Source: Thiobacillus denitrificans ATCC 25259 (GTDB lineage Bacteria; Pseudomonadota; Gammaproteobacteria; Burkholderiales; Thiobacillaceae). From it: DNA of 64,000 bases. The stretch is from assembly GCF_000012745.1 (NCBI RefSeq), contig NC_007404.1, positions 1,116,001 to 1,180,000 on the forward strand, read 5' to 3'. The position numbers were made by a program, and so were the translations under genes. Shown here piece by piece: positions 50,790 through 59,859 of this stretch (within the stretch, counting starts at the first letter, position 1; every line of letters starts with the position of its first letter). The notes under the pieces are model-generated. The model made no database searches and was not told the DNA's origin. It saw only the letters and a list, made by a program, of their open reading frames with translations.

Positions 50790-51998
50790 ATGCTGGATCA
50801 ACTGCTGGTTCATCAGGTGCGGCGGCGTGTCGAATCGTCGGAGTTGCCGCTCTCGGTCGAATTCTGGGATGGTCAGAAAGTCGGGCGCACCCCCGCTGCG
50901 GTGCGTGTGCGCCTGCGCGAGGCGCGGAGCCTCAGGGCGATCGCGAATCCCAGCCTCGGTGCGCTCGCCCGCGCCTACGTCGAAGGCCAGCTCGATCTCG
51001 AAGGCGACGTGCACGACATCCTGGCGCTCGGCGATCGCCTGTGCAGCGCGGGCGACCATAAAGCGGAAAGCGGTGTCGAGCGCTGGAAGTGGTGGCGGCA
51101 CACGCGCAGCCGCGACCGCAGGAACATCCAGTACCACTACGACGTTTCCAACGACTTTTACGGCCTCTGGCTCGATGCGCGCCGCGTCTATTCCTGCGCG
51201 TATTTCCGCTCGCCCGACATGGATCTCGATGCGGCGCAGGAGGCCAAGCTCGAGCATATCTGCCGCAAGCTCGACCTCCGGCCCGGCGAGCGTTTTCTCG
51301 ACATCGGCTGCGGCTGGGGCGGCCTGCTCCTGCATGCGGCCGAACGTCACGGCGTCCAGGGCGTCGGTATCACCTTGTCGGACGACCAGCATCGGCACGT
51401 CAGCGACCTCATCGCCCGCAGCGGTCTGGCCGACCGGGTGGAAGTACGCAAAATGGATTACCGCGATGTTCCCGAGCACGGGGGGTACGACAAGATCGCC
51501 AGCGTCGGAATGTTCGAGCACGTGGGGCGGGTGAACCTCGTCACCTATTTCGACAAGATCAATGCATTGCTGCGCCCCGGCGGTCTTGTTCTCAACCACG
51601 GCATCACGGCGGCGGCGCCGGGCTCGGCCGGACTCGGCAGCGGAATCGCAGAATTCATCAACGACTACGTCTTCCCCGGGGGCGAGCTCGTGCACGTGTC
51701 GGACGTCTTCCGCGCCGCCGCCGACAGCGGCCTCGAATGCCTCGACGCCGAGAATCTGCGGCCGCACTACGGCAAGACGCTGTGGCACTGGGTGAACCGT
51801 CTCGAGCAGCACGCCGACGTGGCGCGCCGTCTGATCGGCGAGCAGAAATACCGCATCTGGCGCATCTACATGGCCGGCTCGGCCCACGCCTTCGAATGCG
51901 GGTGGATGGAGTTGTGGCAGCTCCTCGCCGGCAAGGCCGAGCGCGGGAGCCAGCCGAATTACCCGTTCACGCGGGACTTCATGTACGGCACCCGCTGA
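50790..51998 (+). CDS. cfa: Cyclopropane-fatty-acyl-phospholipid synthase
   Basis: A 402-residue SAM-dependent enzyme that methylenates unsaturated fatty acyl chains in membrane lipids. QYHYDVSNDFYGLWLDARRV, SCAYFRSPDMDLDAAQEAKL, LDIGCGWGGLLLHAAERHGV and KIASVGMFEHVGRVNLVTYF are all diagnostic. The protein is about the usual length. GAGGAGG precedes the ATG at 50790. It lies 62 bases after the DUF3501 gene. Confidence 0.93.
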   Translation: MLDQLLVHQVRRRVESSELPLSVEFWDGQKVGRTPAAVRVRLREARSLRAIANPSLGALARAYVEGQLDLEGDVHDILALGDRLCSAGDHKAESGVERWKWWRHTRSRDRRNIQYHYDVSNDFYGLWLDARRVYSCAYFRSPDMDLDAAQEAKLEHICRKLDLRPGERFLDIGCGWGGLLLHAAERHGVQGVGITLSDDQHRHVSDLIARSGLADRVEVRKMDYRDVPEHGGYDKIASVGMFEHVGRVNLVTYFDKINALLRPGGLVLNHGITAAAPGSAGLGSGIAEFINDYVFPGGELVHVSDVFRAAADSGLECLDAENLRPHYGKTLWHWVNRLEQHADVARRLIGEQKYRIWRIYMAGSAHAFECGWMELWQLLAGKAERGSQPNYPFTRDFMYGTR

Positions 51999-52115
51999 AC
52001 CGCCCTATCGCCGCGAACCAACGCCCAGCGACCCGCGCCGATACTGTCGAGCGAGCCCGATACAGCTTGGGTGCCTGTGCGGCCCTCCGTTTCCGGCGCT
52101 GCTTCGCTGCAGCGC

Positions 52116-53108
52116 CTAGGAGGCCGGACAAGGCGGCGGCGCCTGGCAGACCGGGCCGGCCGCCACAGGGCGTTTTCCCATGCGTTTTTCCATGTCCTCC
52201 AGGGTTTCCGCGAACGTGCGCTCGGCCGGTGCGATGCGCGCCGCGCAACGCGCCGCCTTGCGCGCCGCCTCGATGCAGCCGCGCCCGGCGAGCGCATAGG
52301 CGAGGTTGTTCCAGGCGGGCGCGGCATCGGCCTGGGCGCCGACCGCCGCGCGAAACGCGGCTTCGGCTTCCGGCAGTGCCCGCCGCGCGTAATGGCTGTT
52401 TCCGAGCGCGAGCCAGGCGGCGGCATGGTCGGGCCAGCGACGGGTGGCGGCCCGATAGGCAGTCGCGGCTGCGTCGCGTTGGCCGAGGGTTTCGAGCGTG
52501 CTCGCCGCCGCCAGATAGCTTGCCGGCTCGGCGCGCGCGGGGAGGGCGCCCGGTTCGAGAACGACCAGGCCCCAGCGGCCTGAACGGTCCCAGGTCTTGA
52601 GAAAAACGTCGAAGGGCGTGAGGCGTCTCGCCTCCGTTCCCGAACGCAGGATCATCGTGCTCTGCTCGAGGTCGTAGCCAATCACGACGGCGTAATGCCA
52701 GCGCGGCAGCCAGTCGAGTCCCAGGTTCTGCAGGACCAGCACCGGATGCCCGGCCGCGACTTCGGCCAGCAAGCCGTCGAGCGTCGACGACACGGGCACC
52801 GCCAGCTTTCCGCGTTTGCGCGCCGCGGCAACGATTTCCGTCTGCAGACTGCCCTTGCGCGACGGCAGGTAGACCTCGGAGACGAGCGCCTCGGGTGCCA
52901 CCGCGCTGCCTTCGGCACCGAGCACTGTCGCGAGCGCGGCAGGCCCGCATTGATAGCGCTCCTGCGGGAAGAACGGGGTCTCGCTCAGTTCGACACGTTG
53001 TGGCAAGTCGCCAGCGTGTTCGAGCACGGCCCCGCGATGCGCGCAGGACGCCACGCCCAACCCCAGCCAGGCGGCGAGCAGAAGTGCTGCGCTGCGACGA
53101 CCCGGCAT
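52116..53108 (-). CDS. C39-like cysteine peptidase lipoprotein with TPR repeats, PA2778 family
   Basis: A 330-residue lipoprotein with lipobox GVASC. Residues 45-190 form a C39-type papain-like domain with the nucleophile in ERYQCGPAALATVLGA, the His in WHYAVVIGYD and a second conserved segment PFFPQ. The C-terminal half has TPR-like helices (YLAAASTLETLGQRDAAATA, WLALGNSHYARRALPEAEAA). It ends in a Cys/Pro-rich tail. It is paired with the PA2779-type gene immediately upstream (ten-base gap). Confidence 0.85.
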   Translation of the reverse strand: MPGRRSAALLLAAWLGLGVASCAHRGAVLEHAGDLPQRVELSETPFFPQERYQCGPAALATVLGAEGSAVAPEALVSEVYLPSRKGSLQTEIVAAARKRGKLAVPVSSTLDGLLAEVAAGHPVLVLQNLGLDWLPRWHYAVVIGYDLEQSTMILRSGTEARRLTPFDVFLKTWDRSGRWGLVVLEPGALPARAEPASYLAAASTLETLGQRDAAATAYRAATRRWPDHAAAWLALGNSHYARRALPEAEAAFRAAVGAQADAAPAWNNLAYALAGRGCIEAARKAARCAARIAPAERTFAETLEDMEKRMGKRPVAAGPVCQAPPPCPAS

Positions 53109-53118
53109 CGGCCGCCGT

Positions 53119-53514
53119 TTACCGGATCGGGTCGACGAAGGGGAAGATGTCGGTCGCGCCGAGTGCGTCGGTGATGATGAAGATGATGAAGATCAGCACG
53201 ATCACCCCGAGCGCGTCGCCGCCCGCAGGCAGTTCGGCGATGCGCGCATTCAGCTGGGCGACTTCGGGGTCGGTCAGCGAAGCCACGCGGGCCTTGGCAT
53301 TCTGGACGTCGACGCCGAGCGCCGAGAGCTGTTGCTGCAGATCCTCGCGTTCGAGCAGCGTCGCCAGCTTGTCACGGTCGAGGCGTCCCTGCTCGGCGGC
53401 GAGGACCTGCGGCGTAGTCACCATCGCCGCGTGGACCGGAACGAGCTGTCCGCCAAGCAGGCAGGCCGTGAGCATCAAGGGAATCGATTTTCTGGACAAT
53501 TGGGAATAGCGCAT
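53119..53514 (-). CDS. PA2779 family membrane protein
   Basis: A 131-residue protein with a signal peptide (IPLMLTACLLGGQLVPVHA), a helical QGRLDRDKLATLLEREDLQ QQLSALGVDV segment and a C-terminal membrane helix (ALGVIVLIFIIFIITDALG). This family is typically found beside PA2778-type peptidases, as here. Function unknown. First gene of the pair. Confidence 0.85.
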   Translation of the reverse strand: MRYSQLSRKSIPLMLTACLLGGQLVPVHAAMVTTPQVLAAEQGRLDRDKLATLLEREDLQQQLSALGVDVQNAKARVASLTDPEVAQLNARIAELPAGGDALGVIVLIFIIFIITDALGATDIFPFVDPIR

Positions 53515-53759
53515 AGAACCTCCTCGCGTGAACGGGCGTCACAGTCATATCCAGCGAGCCTTACTGCCGGCCGCCGAACGCACGGGCGCACCAAAAATCG
53601 CAGCAACATGCAGCTTTGAACCTAGCATACCTGCCGACGTCCGCGAGCCGAATCGGAGAACGCCCACGGCGCCACGCGCCGCCGGCCGACATCCCAACGC
53701 CGATCGGTGCCTGCCAGGAGGCTCGATCCGAGCACACCATCCGACCCATGGAGCAGACC

Positions 53760-54617
53760 ATGAAAATCCGCACGATCCGCCAGGTCGTTCCCGCCTTCGA
53801 GGTGACCGAAGGCGCGGGCGTTACCGTTCATCGCAGCATCGGCACGCCGGCGCTGAAGAACCTCGACCCCTTCCTGATGCTCGACCACTTCGGCAGCGAC
53901 AACCCCGACGACTACATCGCCGGCTTTCCCGAGCACCCGCACCGCGGCTTCATCACCTTCACCTACATGCTCGACGGCCACATGGAACACCGCGACAGCA
54001 TGGGCAACCGCGGTGACCTCGAAGCTGGCGGTGCGCAGTGGATGAAAGCCGCGAGCGGTGTCATCCATTCCGAGATGCCCAGGCAGACCGACGGCCTGAT
54101 GCGCGGCTTCCAACTCTGGATCAACCTGCCCGCGAGTGAAAAGATGTCCGATCCGCAGTACCAGGAATTCTCGGCTGGGTCGATTCCCGAGGCGGCGGTC
54201 GAGCAGGGCAGGGTCCGCGTTCTCGCAGGCGAGTTCGGTACCGCGCGCGGCGTGATCGAAGACCCGGCAACGGACGTGCTTTACCTCGACGTGGCGCTCG
54301 ACCGCGGCGCGGGCTTCCGTCATCTGCTGAGCGACGTGCGCAACGCCTTCGTGTACGTCTTCGAAGGCTCCGCGCGGGTCGGCAGCGAGGCCTTGGCGAC
54401 GCACGCGCTCGCGGTCCTCGGCGCCGGGGATGCCGTCGAGATCGAAGCGGGCGGCGAGGGGGTGCGTTTCATCCTGGTCGCGGGCCGGCCGATCGGCGAA
54501 CCCGTCGTGCAGCACGGCCCCTTCGTCATGAGCAGCCGCGAGGAGATCGAGCAGGCTTTTGCGGACTACCGTGAGGGCCGCTTCGTGCGCAGCAAGGCCA
54601 CGATGACGGGAGGCTGA
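53760..54617 (+). CDS. Pirin family protein (copy 1)
   Basis: A 285-residue bicupin. The metal site of pirins is visible in EHPHRGFITFTYMLDGHMEH (His, His, His) with a Glu expected downstream in GGAQWMKAASGVIHSE. The C-terminal cupin follows after about residue 175. Pirins act as metal-dependent quercetinases or redox-linked co-regulators. Its first 430 bases are almost identical to the second copy at 58438-59295, while its middle is diverged. GGAG eight bases before the ATG. Confidence 0.9.
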   Translation: MKIRTIRQVVPAFEVTEGAGVTVHRSIGTPALKNLDPFLMLDHFGSDNPDDYIAGFPEHPHRGFITFTYMLDGHMEHRDSMGNRGDLEAGGAQWMKAASGVIHSEMPRQTDGLMRGFQLWINLPASEKMSDPQYQEFSAGSIPEAAVEQGRVRVLAGEFGTARGVIEDPATDVLYLDVALDRGAGFRHLLSDVRNAFVYVFEGSARVGSEALATHALAVLGAGDAVEIEAGGEGVRFILVAGRPIGEPVVQHGPFVMSSREEIEQAFADYREGRFVRSKATMTGG

Positions 54618-54633
54618 CGGGAGCCAAGGCAGG

Positions 54634-55005
54634 ATGGCGGCCTTCGCTGCCGACGCGCTCGTCGTCGTTCACCTGCTGTTCGTTGCCTTCGTCGTGCTTG
54701 GCGGCTTCCTGCTCGTGCGCTGGCCACGGCTGCTCTGGCTGCATCTGCCCGCGGCCGTGTGGGGCGCCTACATCGAATTCTCGGGAGGGATATGTCCGCT
54801 CACCCCGCTCGAAAACCGACTGCGCGTGCGTGCCGGCGAAAGCGCATATGCCGGGGATTTCGTCGAGCACTATCTGCTGCCGGTGCTGTATCCCGCGTTT
54901 CTCGACACCTCGCTGCAGACCGCGCTCGGTGGGGTGGTCGTCGTCGTCAACCTCGCCGCCTATCTCCTGGCATGGTCGGCGTGGCGGCGAAAAACGCGAG
55001 GCTAG
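54634..55005 (+). CDS. DUF2784 family membrane protein
   Basis: A 123-residue protein with at least three hydrophobic stretches (ADALVVVHLLFVAFVVLGGF, LHLPAAVWGAYIEFSGGICP and ALGGVVVVVNLAAYLLAW). The G-x-C-P-L-T-P-L-E-N motif after the second one is the DUF2784 hallmark. Function unknown. Starts 16 bases after the pirin stop. Confidence 0.85.
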   Translation: MAAFAADALVVVHLLFVAFVVLGGFLLVRWPRLLWLHLPAAVWGAYIEFSGGICPLTPLENRLRVRAGESAYAGDFVEHYLLPVLYPAFLDTSLQTALGGVVVVVNLAAYLLAWSAWRRKTRG

Positions 55006-55039
55006 GGCGGGGGCTGTCCCTGGGCGTGCGCCGTCGCGT

Positions 55040-55957
55040 TCATTCCCGCCTTCCCTCGTCGTGGCGGTCGAGGCCGGAGTCGGCCAGCGACAGCGGATCC
55101 TCGAGGGGCTCGAGATGGGTCGTGATGTGGACCTGGCTGACCGCGCGCCGGATGTCGGACTCCACGCGCTCCGACCAGTCGTGGCCCTGCTGGACGGTCC
55201 ACGCTCCCGGCACCAGCAGATGCACACTGACGAAGGCGCGGGCACCGGCCTGGCGCGTGCGCAGCGCGTGAAAGTCCAGGCCGTGGCGGCGGTAGCCATC
55301 GAGGATGGTTTCGATGGCGCGCAGGTCGGCCTCGGGTAGCGAGACGTCCATGAGTCCGGAGGCCGAGCGCTGCAGCAACTGCCATCCGGTCCAGACGATG
55401 TTCAAGGCGACGAGCAGCGCGATGACCGGGTCCAGCCACAGCCAGCCAGTGAACCAGACGAGCGCGACGCCGGCGATTACCCCCGCCGACGTCCAGACGT
55501 CGGTCAGCAGGTGGTGCGCGTCCGCCTCGAGCGTGATCGACTTGTATTTGCGGCCGACGCCCAAGAGGACGCGCGAGGTGACGAGATTGATGATCGACGC
55601 GATGACCGAGATCGCGAGTCCGATTCCGACCGTCTCGAGCGGCTGCGGATTCAGCAGGCGCTCGACCGCGGCGTAGCCGATGCTCATGGCGGCGACGAGA
55701 ATCAGGAAACCTTCGAACGCGCTCGAGAAATATTCGGCCTTGCCGTGGCCATGCGCGTGGTTGTCGTCGGCCGGCTGCGCCGCGAGCGAAAGCATCGCCA
55801 GCGCCATCATCGCGCCGGCGAGGTTGACGAAGGATTCGAGGGCGTCCGAGAGCAGGCCGACCGATCCCGTGAGCCACCATGCCGAGCCCTTGAGGAGGAT
55901 CGTGGCCACCGCGGCGGCGATCGAAAGCCAGGCATAGCGTTTGAGGGAGGCGTGCAT
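55040..55957 (-). CDS. Cation diffusion facilitator family transporter
   Basis: A 305-residue inner-membrane protein, six hydrophobic segments and a cytoplasmic C-terminal domain. Metal site residues: [16 protein letters not shown] in helix 2 and [16 protein letters not shown] in helix 5 (HxxxD). Helix 2 carries S-D-x-x-x-E rather than a full HxxxD or DxxxD pattern, so the ion is uncertain (Zn, Fe, Mn or others). A His-rich loop [14 protein letters not shown] follows helix 2. Convergent with the DUF2784 gene. Confidence 0.9.
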   Translation of the reverse strand: MHASLKRYAWLSIAAAVATILLKGSAWWLTGSVGLLSDALESFVNLAGAMMALAMLSLAAQPADDNHAHGHGKAEYFSSAFEGFLILVAAMSIGYAAVERLLNPQPLETVGIGLAISVIASIINLVTSRVLLGVGRKYKSITLEADAHHLLTDVWTSAGVIAGVALVWFTGWLWLDPVIALLVALNIVWTGWQLLQRSASGLMDVSLPEADLRAIETILDGYRRHGLDFHALRTRQAGARAFVSVHLLVPGAWTVQQGHDWSERVESDIRRAVSQVHITTHLEPLEDPLSLADSGLDRHDEGRRE

Positions 55958-56087
55958 GTGCGGGGTCTGCGGAGCGGGAGGGGCATTGTATCGCGCGGCC
56001 GCGGCCGTCCCGCGCGGCTACGGGCGACTTGCGCTACGCTAGCGCGTCACGACCTTGCGAGCGGCCGGCGCCGCCCCGACCGATCTT

Positions 56088-56702
56088 ATGGAAAACCTGC
56101 TGTACTGGGCCGGCCTGTCGGCCGTTGCGGTCAATGCGCTGACCGGCGTGCTCGACGCGGGCCGCAAGCGGATGGACCTGATCGGTGTGGTCATGGTGGG
56201 CGCAGCCACCGCGCTCGGCGGCGGCACCGTGCGCGACGTGCTGCTCGCGCGCCCCGTGTTCTGGATCGCCGACCAGGTCTATCTGATCGTCGCGCTCGCG
56301 GCCACGCTGGCCGTCTTCTTCGTCGTGCGCAACCTGCGGCTGCCGCCGCGGCTGTTTCTGATTCCCGATGCGTTCGGCCTCGCGCTCTTCACTATCGTCG
56401 GCACCCAGATCGCGCTCGAGTGGCAGGCGCCGTGGCTGGTCGCGAGCCTGCTGGGCATGATCACGGGCGTCGTCGGCGGCGTGTTGCGCGACGTGCTGTG
56501 CAACGAGGTGCCGCTGGTTTTCGTGCGCGGCGAACTGTATGCCTCCGCGGCGTGGCTCGGCGCGCTGGTCCTGGTCGGGCTGCAGGCCTTGTCGGTGTCG
56601 CCGGTCGCCGCGGCGTGGGCGGGGATGGCGACCGTTCTCGTCGTCCGGCTGGCGGCGATGGCCTTCCGCATCACCCTGCCGACGTATTCGGAGCGAGAGT
56701 AG
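56088..56702 (+). CDS. UPF0126/TRIC-type cation channel family membrane protein
   Basis: A 204-residue protein with about seven hydrophobic helices and two G-G-G/V-x-x-R-D repeats, VGAATALGGGTVRDVLLAR and GMITGVVGGVLRDVLCNEV, which mark the UPF0126/TRIC-like potassium channel family. ATG at 56088 starts MENLLYWAGLSAVAVNAL. It overlaps the end of the converging LysR gene by 32 bases. Confidence 0.9.
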   Translation: MENLLYWAGLSAVAVNALTGVLDAGRKRMDLIGVVMVGAATALGGGTVRDVLLARPVFWIADQVYLIVALAATLAVFFVVRNLRLPPRLFLIPDAFGLALFTIVGTQIALEWQAPWLVASLLGMITGVVGGVLRDVLCNEVPLVFVRGELYASAAWLGALVLVGLQALSVSPVAAAWAGMATVLVVRLAAMAFRITLPTYSERE

Positions 56703-57621
56703 GCGCGACCTCGTCGCCAGCCGGCGGTTCGCCGGCGCCGCCGAGATGGCCGGCGAGAAAGTCGATGAAAGCGTGCGCGCGGGCGGAAAGATGGCGCGTC
56801 GGCGGATAGACGGCATAGGCGGCGGGTTCCGGCCATCGATGATCCGCCAGCACTTCGCTCAACTGGCCCGATCGCAGCGCGGCGTGCAGGTAGAACGCGG
56901 GCAGCAGGACGAGGCCTTCGTCGGCAATCGCCGCCTGCAACAGGAATTCGCCGCTGCTCGCGGCGAGCCGGACCACTACGCGCACCTGGCCGGGCTCGCC
57001 GCCCGGATCGCGATAGCTCCACAGGCCCGGGTCGCGCACGTTGCTGTAGGCGAGGCAGTCATGCTGGGTCAGATCCGCGGCCGCCCGAGGCGTTCCGCGT
57101 CGCGCCAGGTAGCCGGGGCTCGCGACGACCCGGTGGGGAATCGCCGCGAGTCGGCGCGCGATCAGGGTCGAATCGGCAAGCGTGGCGATCCGTATGGCGA
57201 GGTCGAAGCCTTCCTGCATCAGGTCGACCTGCCGATCGTTGAAGTCGAGTTCGAGGCGGACGTCCGGGTGCCGCTTCATGAAGGTCTGGATCAGCGGCGC
57301 GAGATGGAGCAGGCCGAAGGCCTGCGGTAGCGCGACCTTGAGGCGTCCACGCAGCGCCCCGTGCCCCTGCGAGACCTCGGCCTCGGCGTCCTCGACGTCG
57401 GCGAGGATCGCGACGCAGCGCGCGTAGTAGGTACGCCCGCTTTCGGTGAGGTTGAGGCGACGCGTCGTGCGCTGAATCAGCGAGACGCCGAGGCCCGCCT
57501 CGAGTTCAGCAAGACGCCGGCTGACCGCCGACTTGGCGAGGTTCATGCGTTCCGCGGCCGCGGTGATGCTGCCGGCTTCGACGACGGCGACGAACATCTG
57601 CATATGCGCTAAGCGGTCCAT
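56671..57621 (-). CDS. LysR-family transcriptional regulator
   Basis: A 316-residue LysR regulator. The N-terminal winged helix is MFVAVVEAGSITAAAERMNL, AKSAVSRRLAELEAGLGVSL and IQRTTRRLNLTESGRTYYAR; the rest is the substrate-binding domain. It is divergent from azoR with 116 bases between starts and so probably controls azoR and the second pirin gene. Its C-terminus overlaps the TRIC-like gene. Confidence 0.95.
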   Translation of the reverse strand: MDRLAHMQMFVAVVEAGSITAAAERMNLAKSAVSRRLAELEAGLGVSLIQRTTRRLNLTESGRTYYARCVAILADVEDAEAEVSQGHGALRGRLKVALPQAFGLLHLAPLIQTFMKRHPDVRLELDFNDRQVDLMQEGFDLAIRIATLADSTLIARRLAAIPHRVVASPGYLARRGTPRAAADLTQHDCLAYSNVRDPGLWSYRDPGGEPGQVRVVVRLAASSGEFLLQAAIADEGLVLLPAFYLHAALRSGQLSEVLADHRWPEPAAYAVYPPTRHLSARAHAFIDFLAGHLGGAGEPPAGDEVAPTLAPNTSAG

Positions 57622-57737
57622 TGTTCAGATTTTAGCAACACTTATTTCATAAACACCGCCTTTATTCTCTATCCGGCAAAACAAATAATGGCATCACCGC
57701 GTCACTTTTTGACGCCCTTCTTCCAGGAGCTGATGTC

Positions 57738-58388
57738 ATGCAAGCCACGCCCGTCCCGTCCCTTCAATCCTCACTTCGCGTACTGCGCGTCGACGCGAGT
57801 GCCCGCGTCGACGATTCCGTCACCCGCCGCCTGGCCGACCTCATGCTCGAGATATTGGGCGAACGGGTGCCCGACCTGTCGGTCGTCCGGCGCGAAGCAG
57901 CGGGCATGCCCTTCGTCGATGACGCTTGGGTCGGCGCCAATTCGACGGACCCTGAAGCGCGCGATTCCGCGCAACGCTGGGCCCTGGCGAAATCGGACGA
58001 ACTCGTGAGCGAAGTGATGGCCGCGGATGTATTGGTGATCGCTACCCCGATCTACAACTTCGGCGTGCCCGCCAGTCTCAAGGCCTGGGTCGACCAGGTC
58101 GCGCGCGCCAGGCTGACCTTCCGCGACACCGAGTACGGCCCGGAGGGGCTGCTGACCGGCAAGAAGGCTTATGTCCTCGTGGCGAGCGGCGGTACCGAAG
58201 TCGGGAGCGACATTGACTTCGCGACGCCGTGGCTGGAGTTCGTGCTGGGCTTCCTCGGTATCACCGACGTCGAGGTGATCGCGGCCGATCGCGGCATGTT
58301 GCGCGGCGACAGCGCTCGGCAGAACGCTGCCGAACACGTCGCCGACGTGCTGGAACGCGACTGGCCGGCGCTGGCCGAGGCGAGCTGA
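57738..58388 (+). CDS. azoR: FMN-dependent NADH-azoreductase, AzoR-like
   Basis: A 216-residue flavodoxin-fold reductase. VLRVDASARVDDSVTRRLAD, VIATPIYNFGVPASLKAWVD, ARLTFRDTEYGPEGLLTGKK and VASGGTEVG match AzoR, which reduces quinones and azo compounds. First gene after the LysR intergenic region and followed 49 bases later by the pirin gene. GGAG precedes the ATG. Confidence 0.92.
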   Translation: MQATPVPSLQSSLRVLRVDASARVDDSVTRRLADLMLEILGERVPDLSVVRREAAGMPFVDDAWVGANSTDPEARDSAQRWALAKSDELVSEVMAADVLVIATPIYNFGVPASLKAWVDQVARARLTFRDTEYGPEGLLTGKKAYVLVASGGTEVGSDIDFATPWLEFVLGFLGITDVEVIAADRGMLRGDSARQNAAEHVADVLERDWPALAEAS

Positions 58389-58437
58389 CTGTGCTGTCCA
58401 ACCGAATCACCGCATAAATCCGGAGCAGGAGCAGACC

Positions 58438-59295
58438 ATGAAAATCCGTACGATCCGCCAGGTCGTTCCCGCCTTCGAGGTGACCGAAGGCGCGGGCGTT
58501 ACCGTTCATCGCAGCATCGGCACGCCGGCGCTGAAGAACCTCGACCCCTTCCTGATGCTCGACCACTTCGGCAGCGACAACCCCGACGACTACATCGCCG
58601 GCTTTCCCGAACACCCGCACCGCGGCTTCATCACCTTCACCTACATGCTCGACGGCCACATGGAGCATCGCGACAGCATGGGCAACCGCGGTGACCTCGA
58701 AGCTGGCGGTGCGCAGTGGATGAAAGCCGCGAGCGGTGTCATCCATTCCGAGATGCCCAGGCAGACCGACGGCCTGATGCGTGGCTTCCAGCTCTGGATC
58801 AACCTGCCGGCGCGTGAAAAGATGTCCGATCCGCAATACCAGGAATTCTCGGCTGGGTCGATTCCCGAGGTCGGCGTGGAAGGCGGGCGGGTCCGCGTTC
58901 TCGCGGGCGAATTCGGCACCGCGCGCGGCGTGATCGAAGACCCGACGACGGACGTGCTTTACCTCGACGTCGCGCTCGGCGTGGAGGGAAGTTTCAGCCT
59001 GCCCCTCGACGATGCACGCAACGCCTTCGTCTACGTTTTCGAGGGCAGCGCCAGGCTCGCCGGCCAGCCCCTGCCTCGGCACACGCTGGCGGTGCTCGAC
59101 AAAGGCGAGCGCTTCGAAATCCAAGCGGGCGGCGAGGGGGCGCGCTTTATCCTCGTCGCCGGCCGGCCGATAGGCGAACCCGTCGTGCAGCACGGGCCCT
59201 TCGTCATGAACGCCCGCGAGGAGATCGAGCAGGCTTTCGCGAACTACCGGGACGGAAGGCTGGTGCGGGCTCGCGCCGCGATCGCGGGCGATTGA
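58438..59295 (+). CDS. Pirin family protein (copy 2)
   Basis: A 285-residue pirin, same length as copy 1. The first 160 residues are the same in almost every position, including EHPHRGFITFTYMLDGHMEH, then the two diverge between about residues 140 and 235 (VGVEGGRVRV versus AAVEQGRVRV, SFSLPLDDARNAFVY versus FRHLLSDVRNAFVY) and become close again at the end (RPIGEPVVQHGPFVMN). It lies downstream of azoR, a typical pirin context. GGAG before ATG, sharing the GGAGCAGACC leader with copy 1. Confidence 0.9.
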   Translation: MKIRTIRQVVPAFEVTEGAGVTVHRSIGTPALKNLDPFLMLDHFGSDNPDDYIAGFPEHPHRGFITFTYMLDGHMEHRDSMGNRGDLEAGGAQWMKAASGVIHSEMPRQTDGLMRGFQLWINLPAREKMSDPQYQEFSAGSIPEVGVEGGRVRVLAGEFGTARGVIEDPTTDVLYLDVALGVEGSFSLPLDDARNAFVYVFEGSARLAGQPLPRHTLAVLDKGERFEIQAGGEGARFILVAGRPIGEPVVQHGPFVMNAREEIEQAFANYRDGRLVRARAAIAGD

Positions 59296-59352
59296 AAAAC
59301 GCCGCGCGGGCGGGCGATCTTTCTGCAGACAGCGCGCGGCCGAATCAATAAA

Positions 59353-59859
59353 ATGCCGGGCATGAAAATCCTGCCCCTCCTGCTGCTCTGCCTGCCCGTC
59401 GCCGCGCACGCGGCCTGGGTCGACTTCGAAGGCGAGTTCGAAGAAGAAAAACCCTGGGTCGAGGTCGCGGCGCAATTGCCCACGTATCCGAAGGTCGAGA
59501 ACCTGATTCCCTTCGACGTCTCGGCGGCGACGCGCAATCGCTTCTTTATCGACGCCGCATCAATCAGCGTCGGCAGCGACGGCGTCGTGCGCTACACGGT
59601 CGTCGTCGAGGCTGCCGGGGGCGCGAAGAACGTGTCCTACGAGGGCTTGCGCTGCGCTTCCGGCGAACGGCGGCTCTACGCCTACGGGCATCCCGACGGC
59701 AACTGGTCGAAGGCGCGCAACGCCGGCTGGGAGCCGGTCAAGTTCCGTTCGCTGCTGTCCTACCATAAGGCCTTGTTCGAGGATCATTTCTGTCCCGACG
59801 GCATCAGCGTTCGCGATGCCAAGCAAGCCGTGCAGAGCCTGCGTCGGGCGTCGCGGTGA
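59353..59859 (+). CDS. CNP1-like family protein
   Basis: A 168-residue secreted protein with signal peptide [17 protein letters not shown]. The mature domain carries [60 protein letters not shown] and [20 protein letters not shown], which are CNP1 hallmarks. In betaproteobacteria it commonly neighbours obgE and proB. The ATG at 59353 is used; ATG at 59362 is possible, neither with a ribosome site. Overlaps proB by four bases. Confidence 0.85.
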
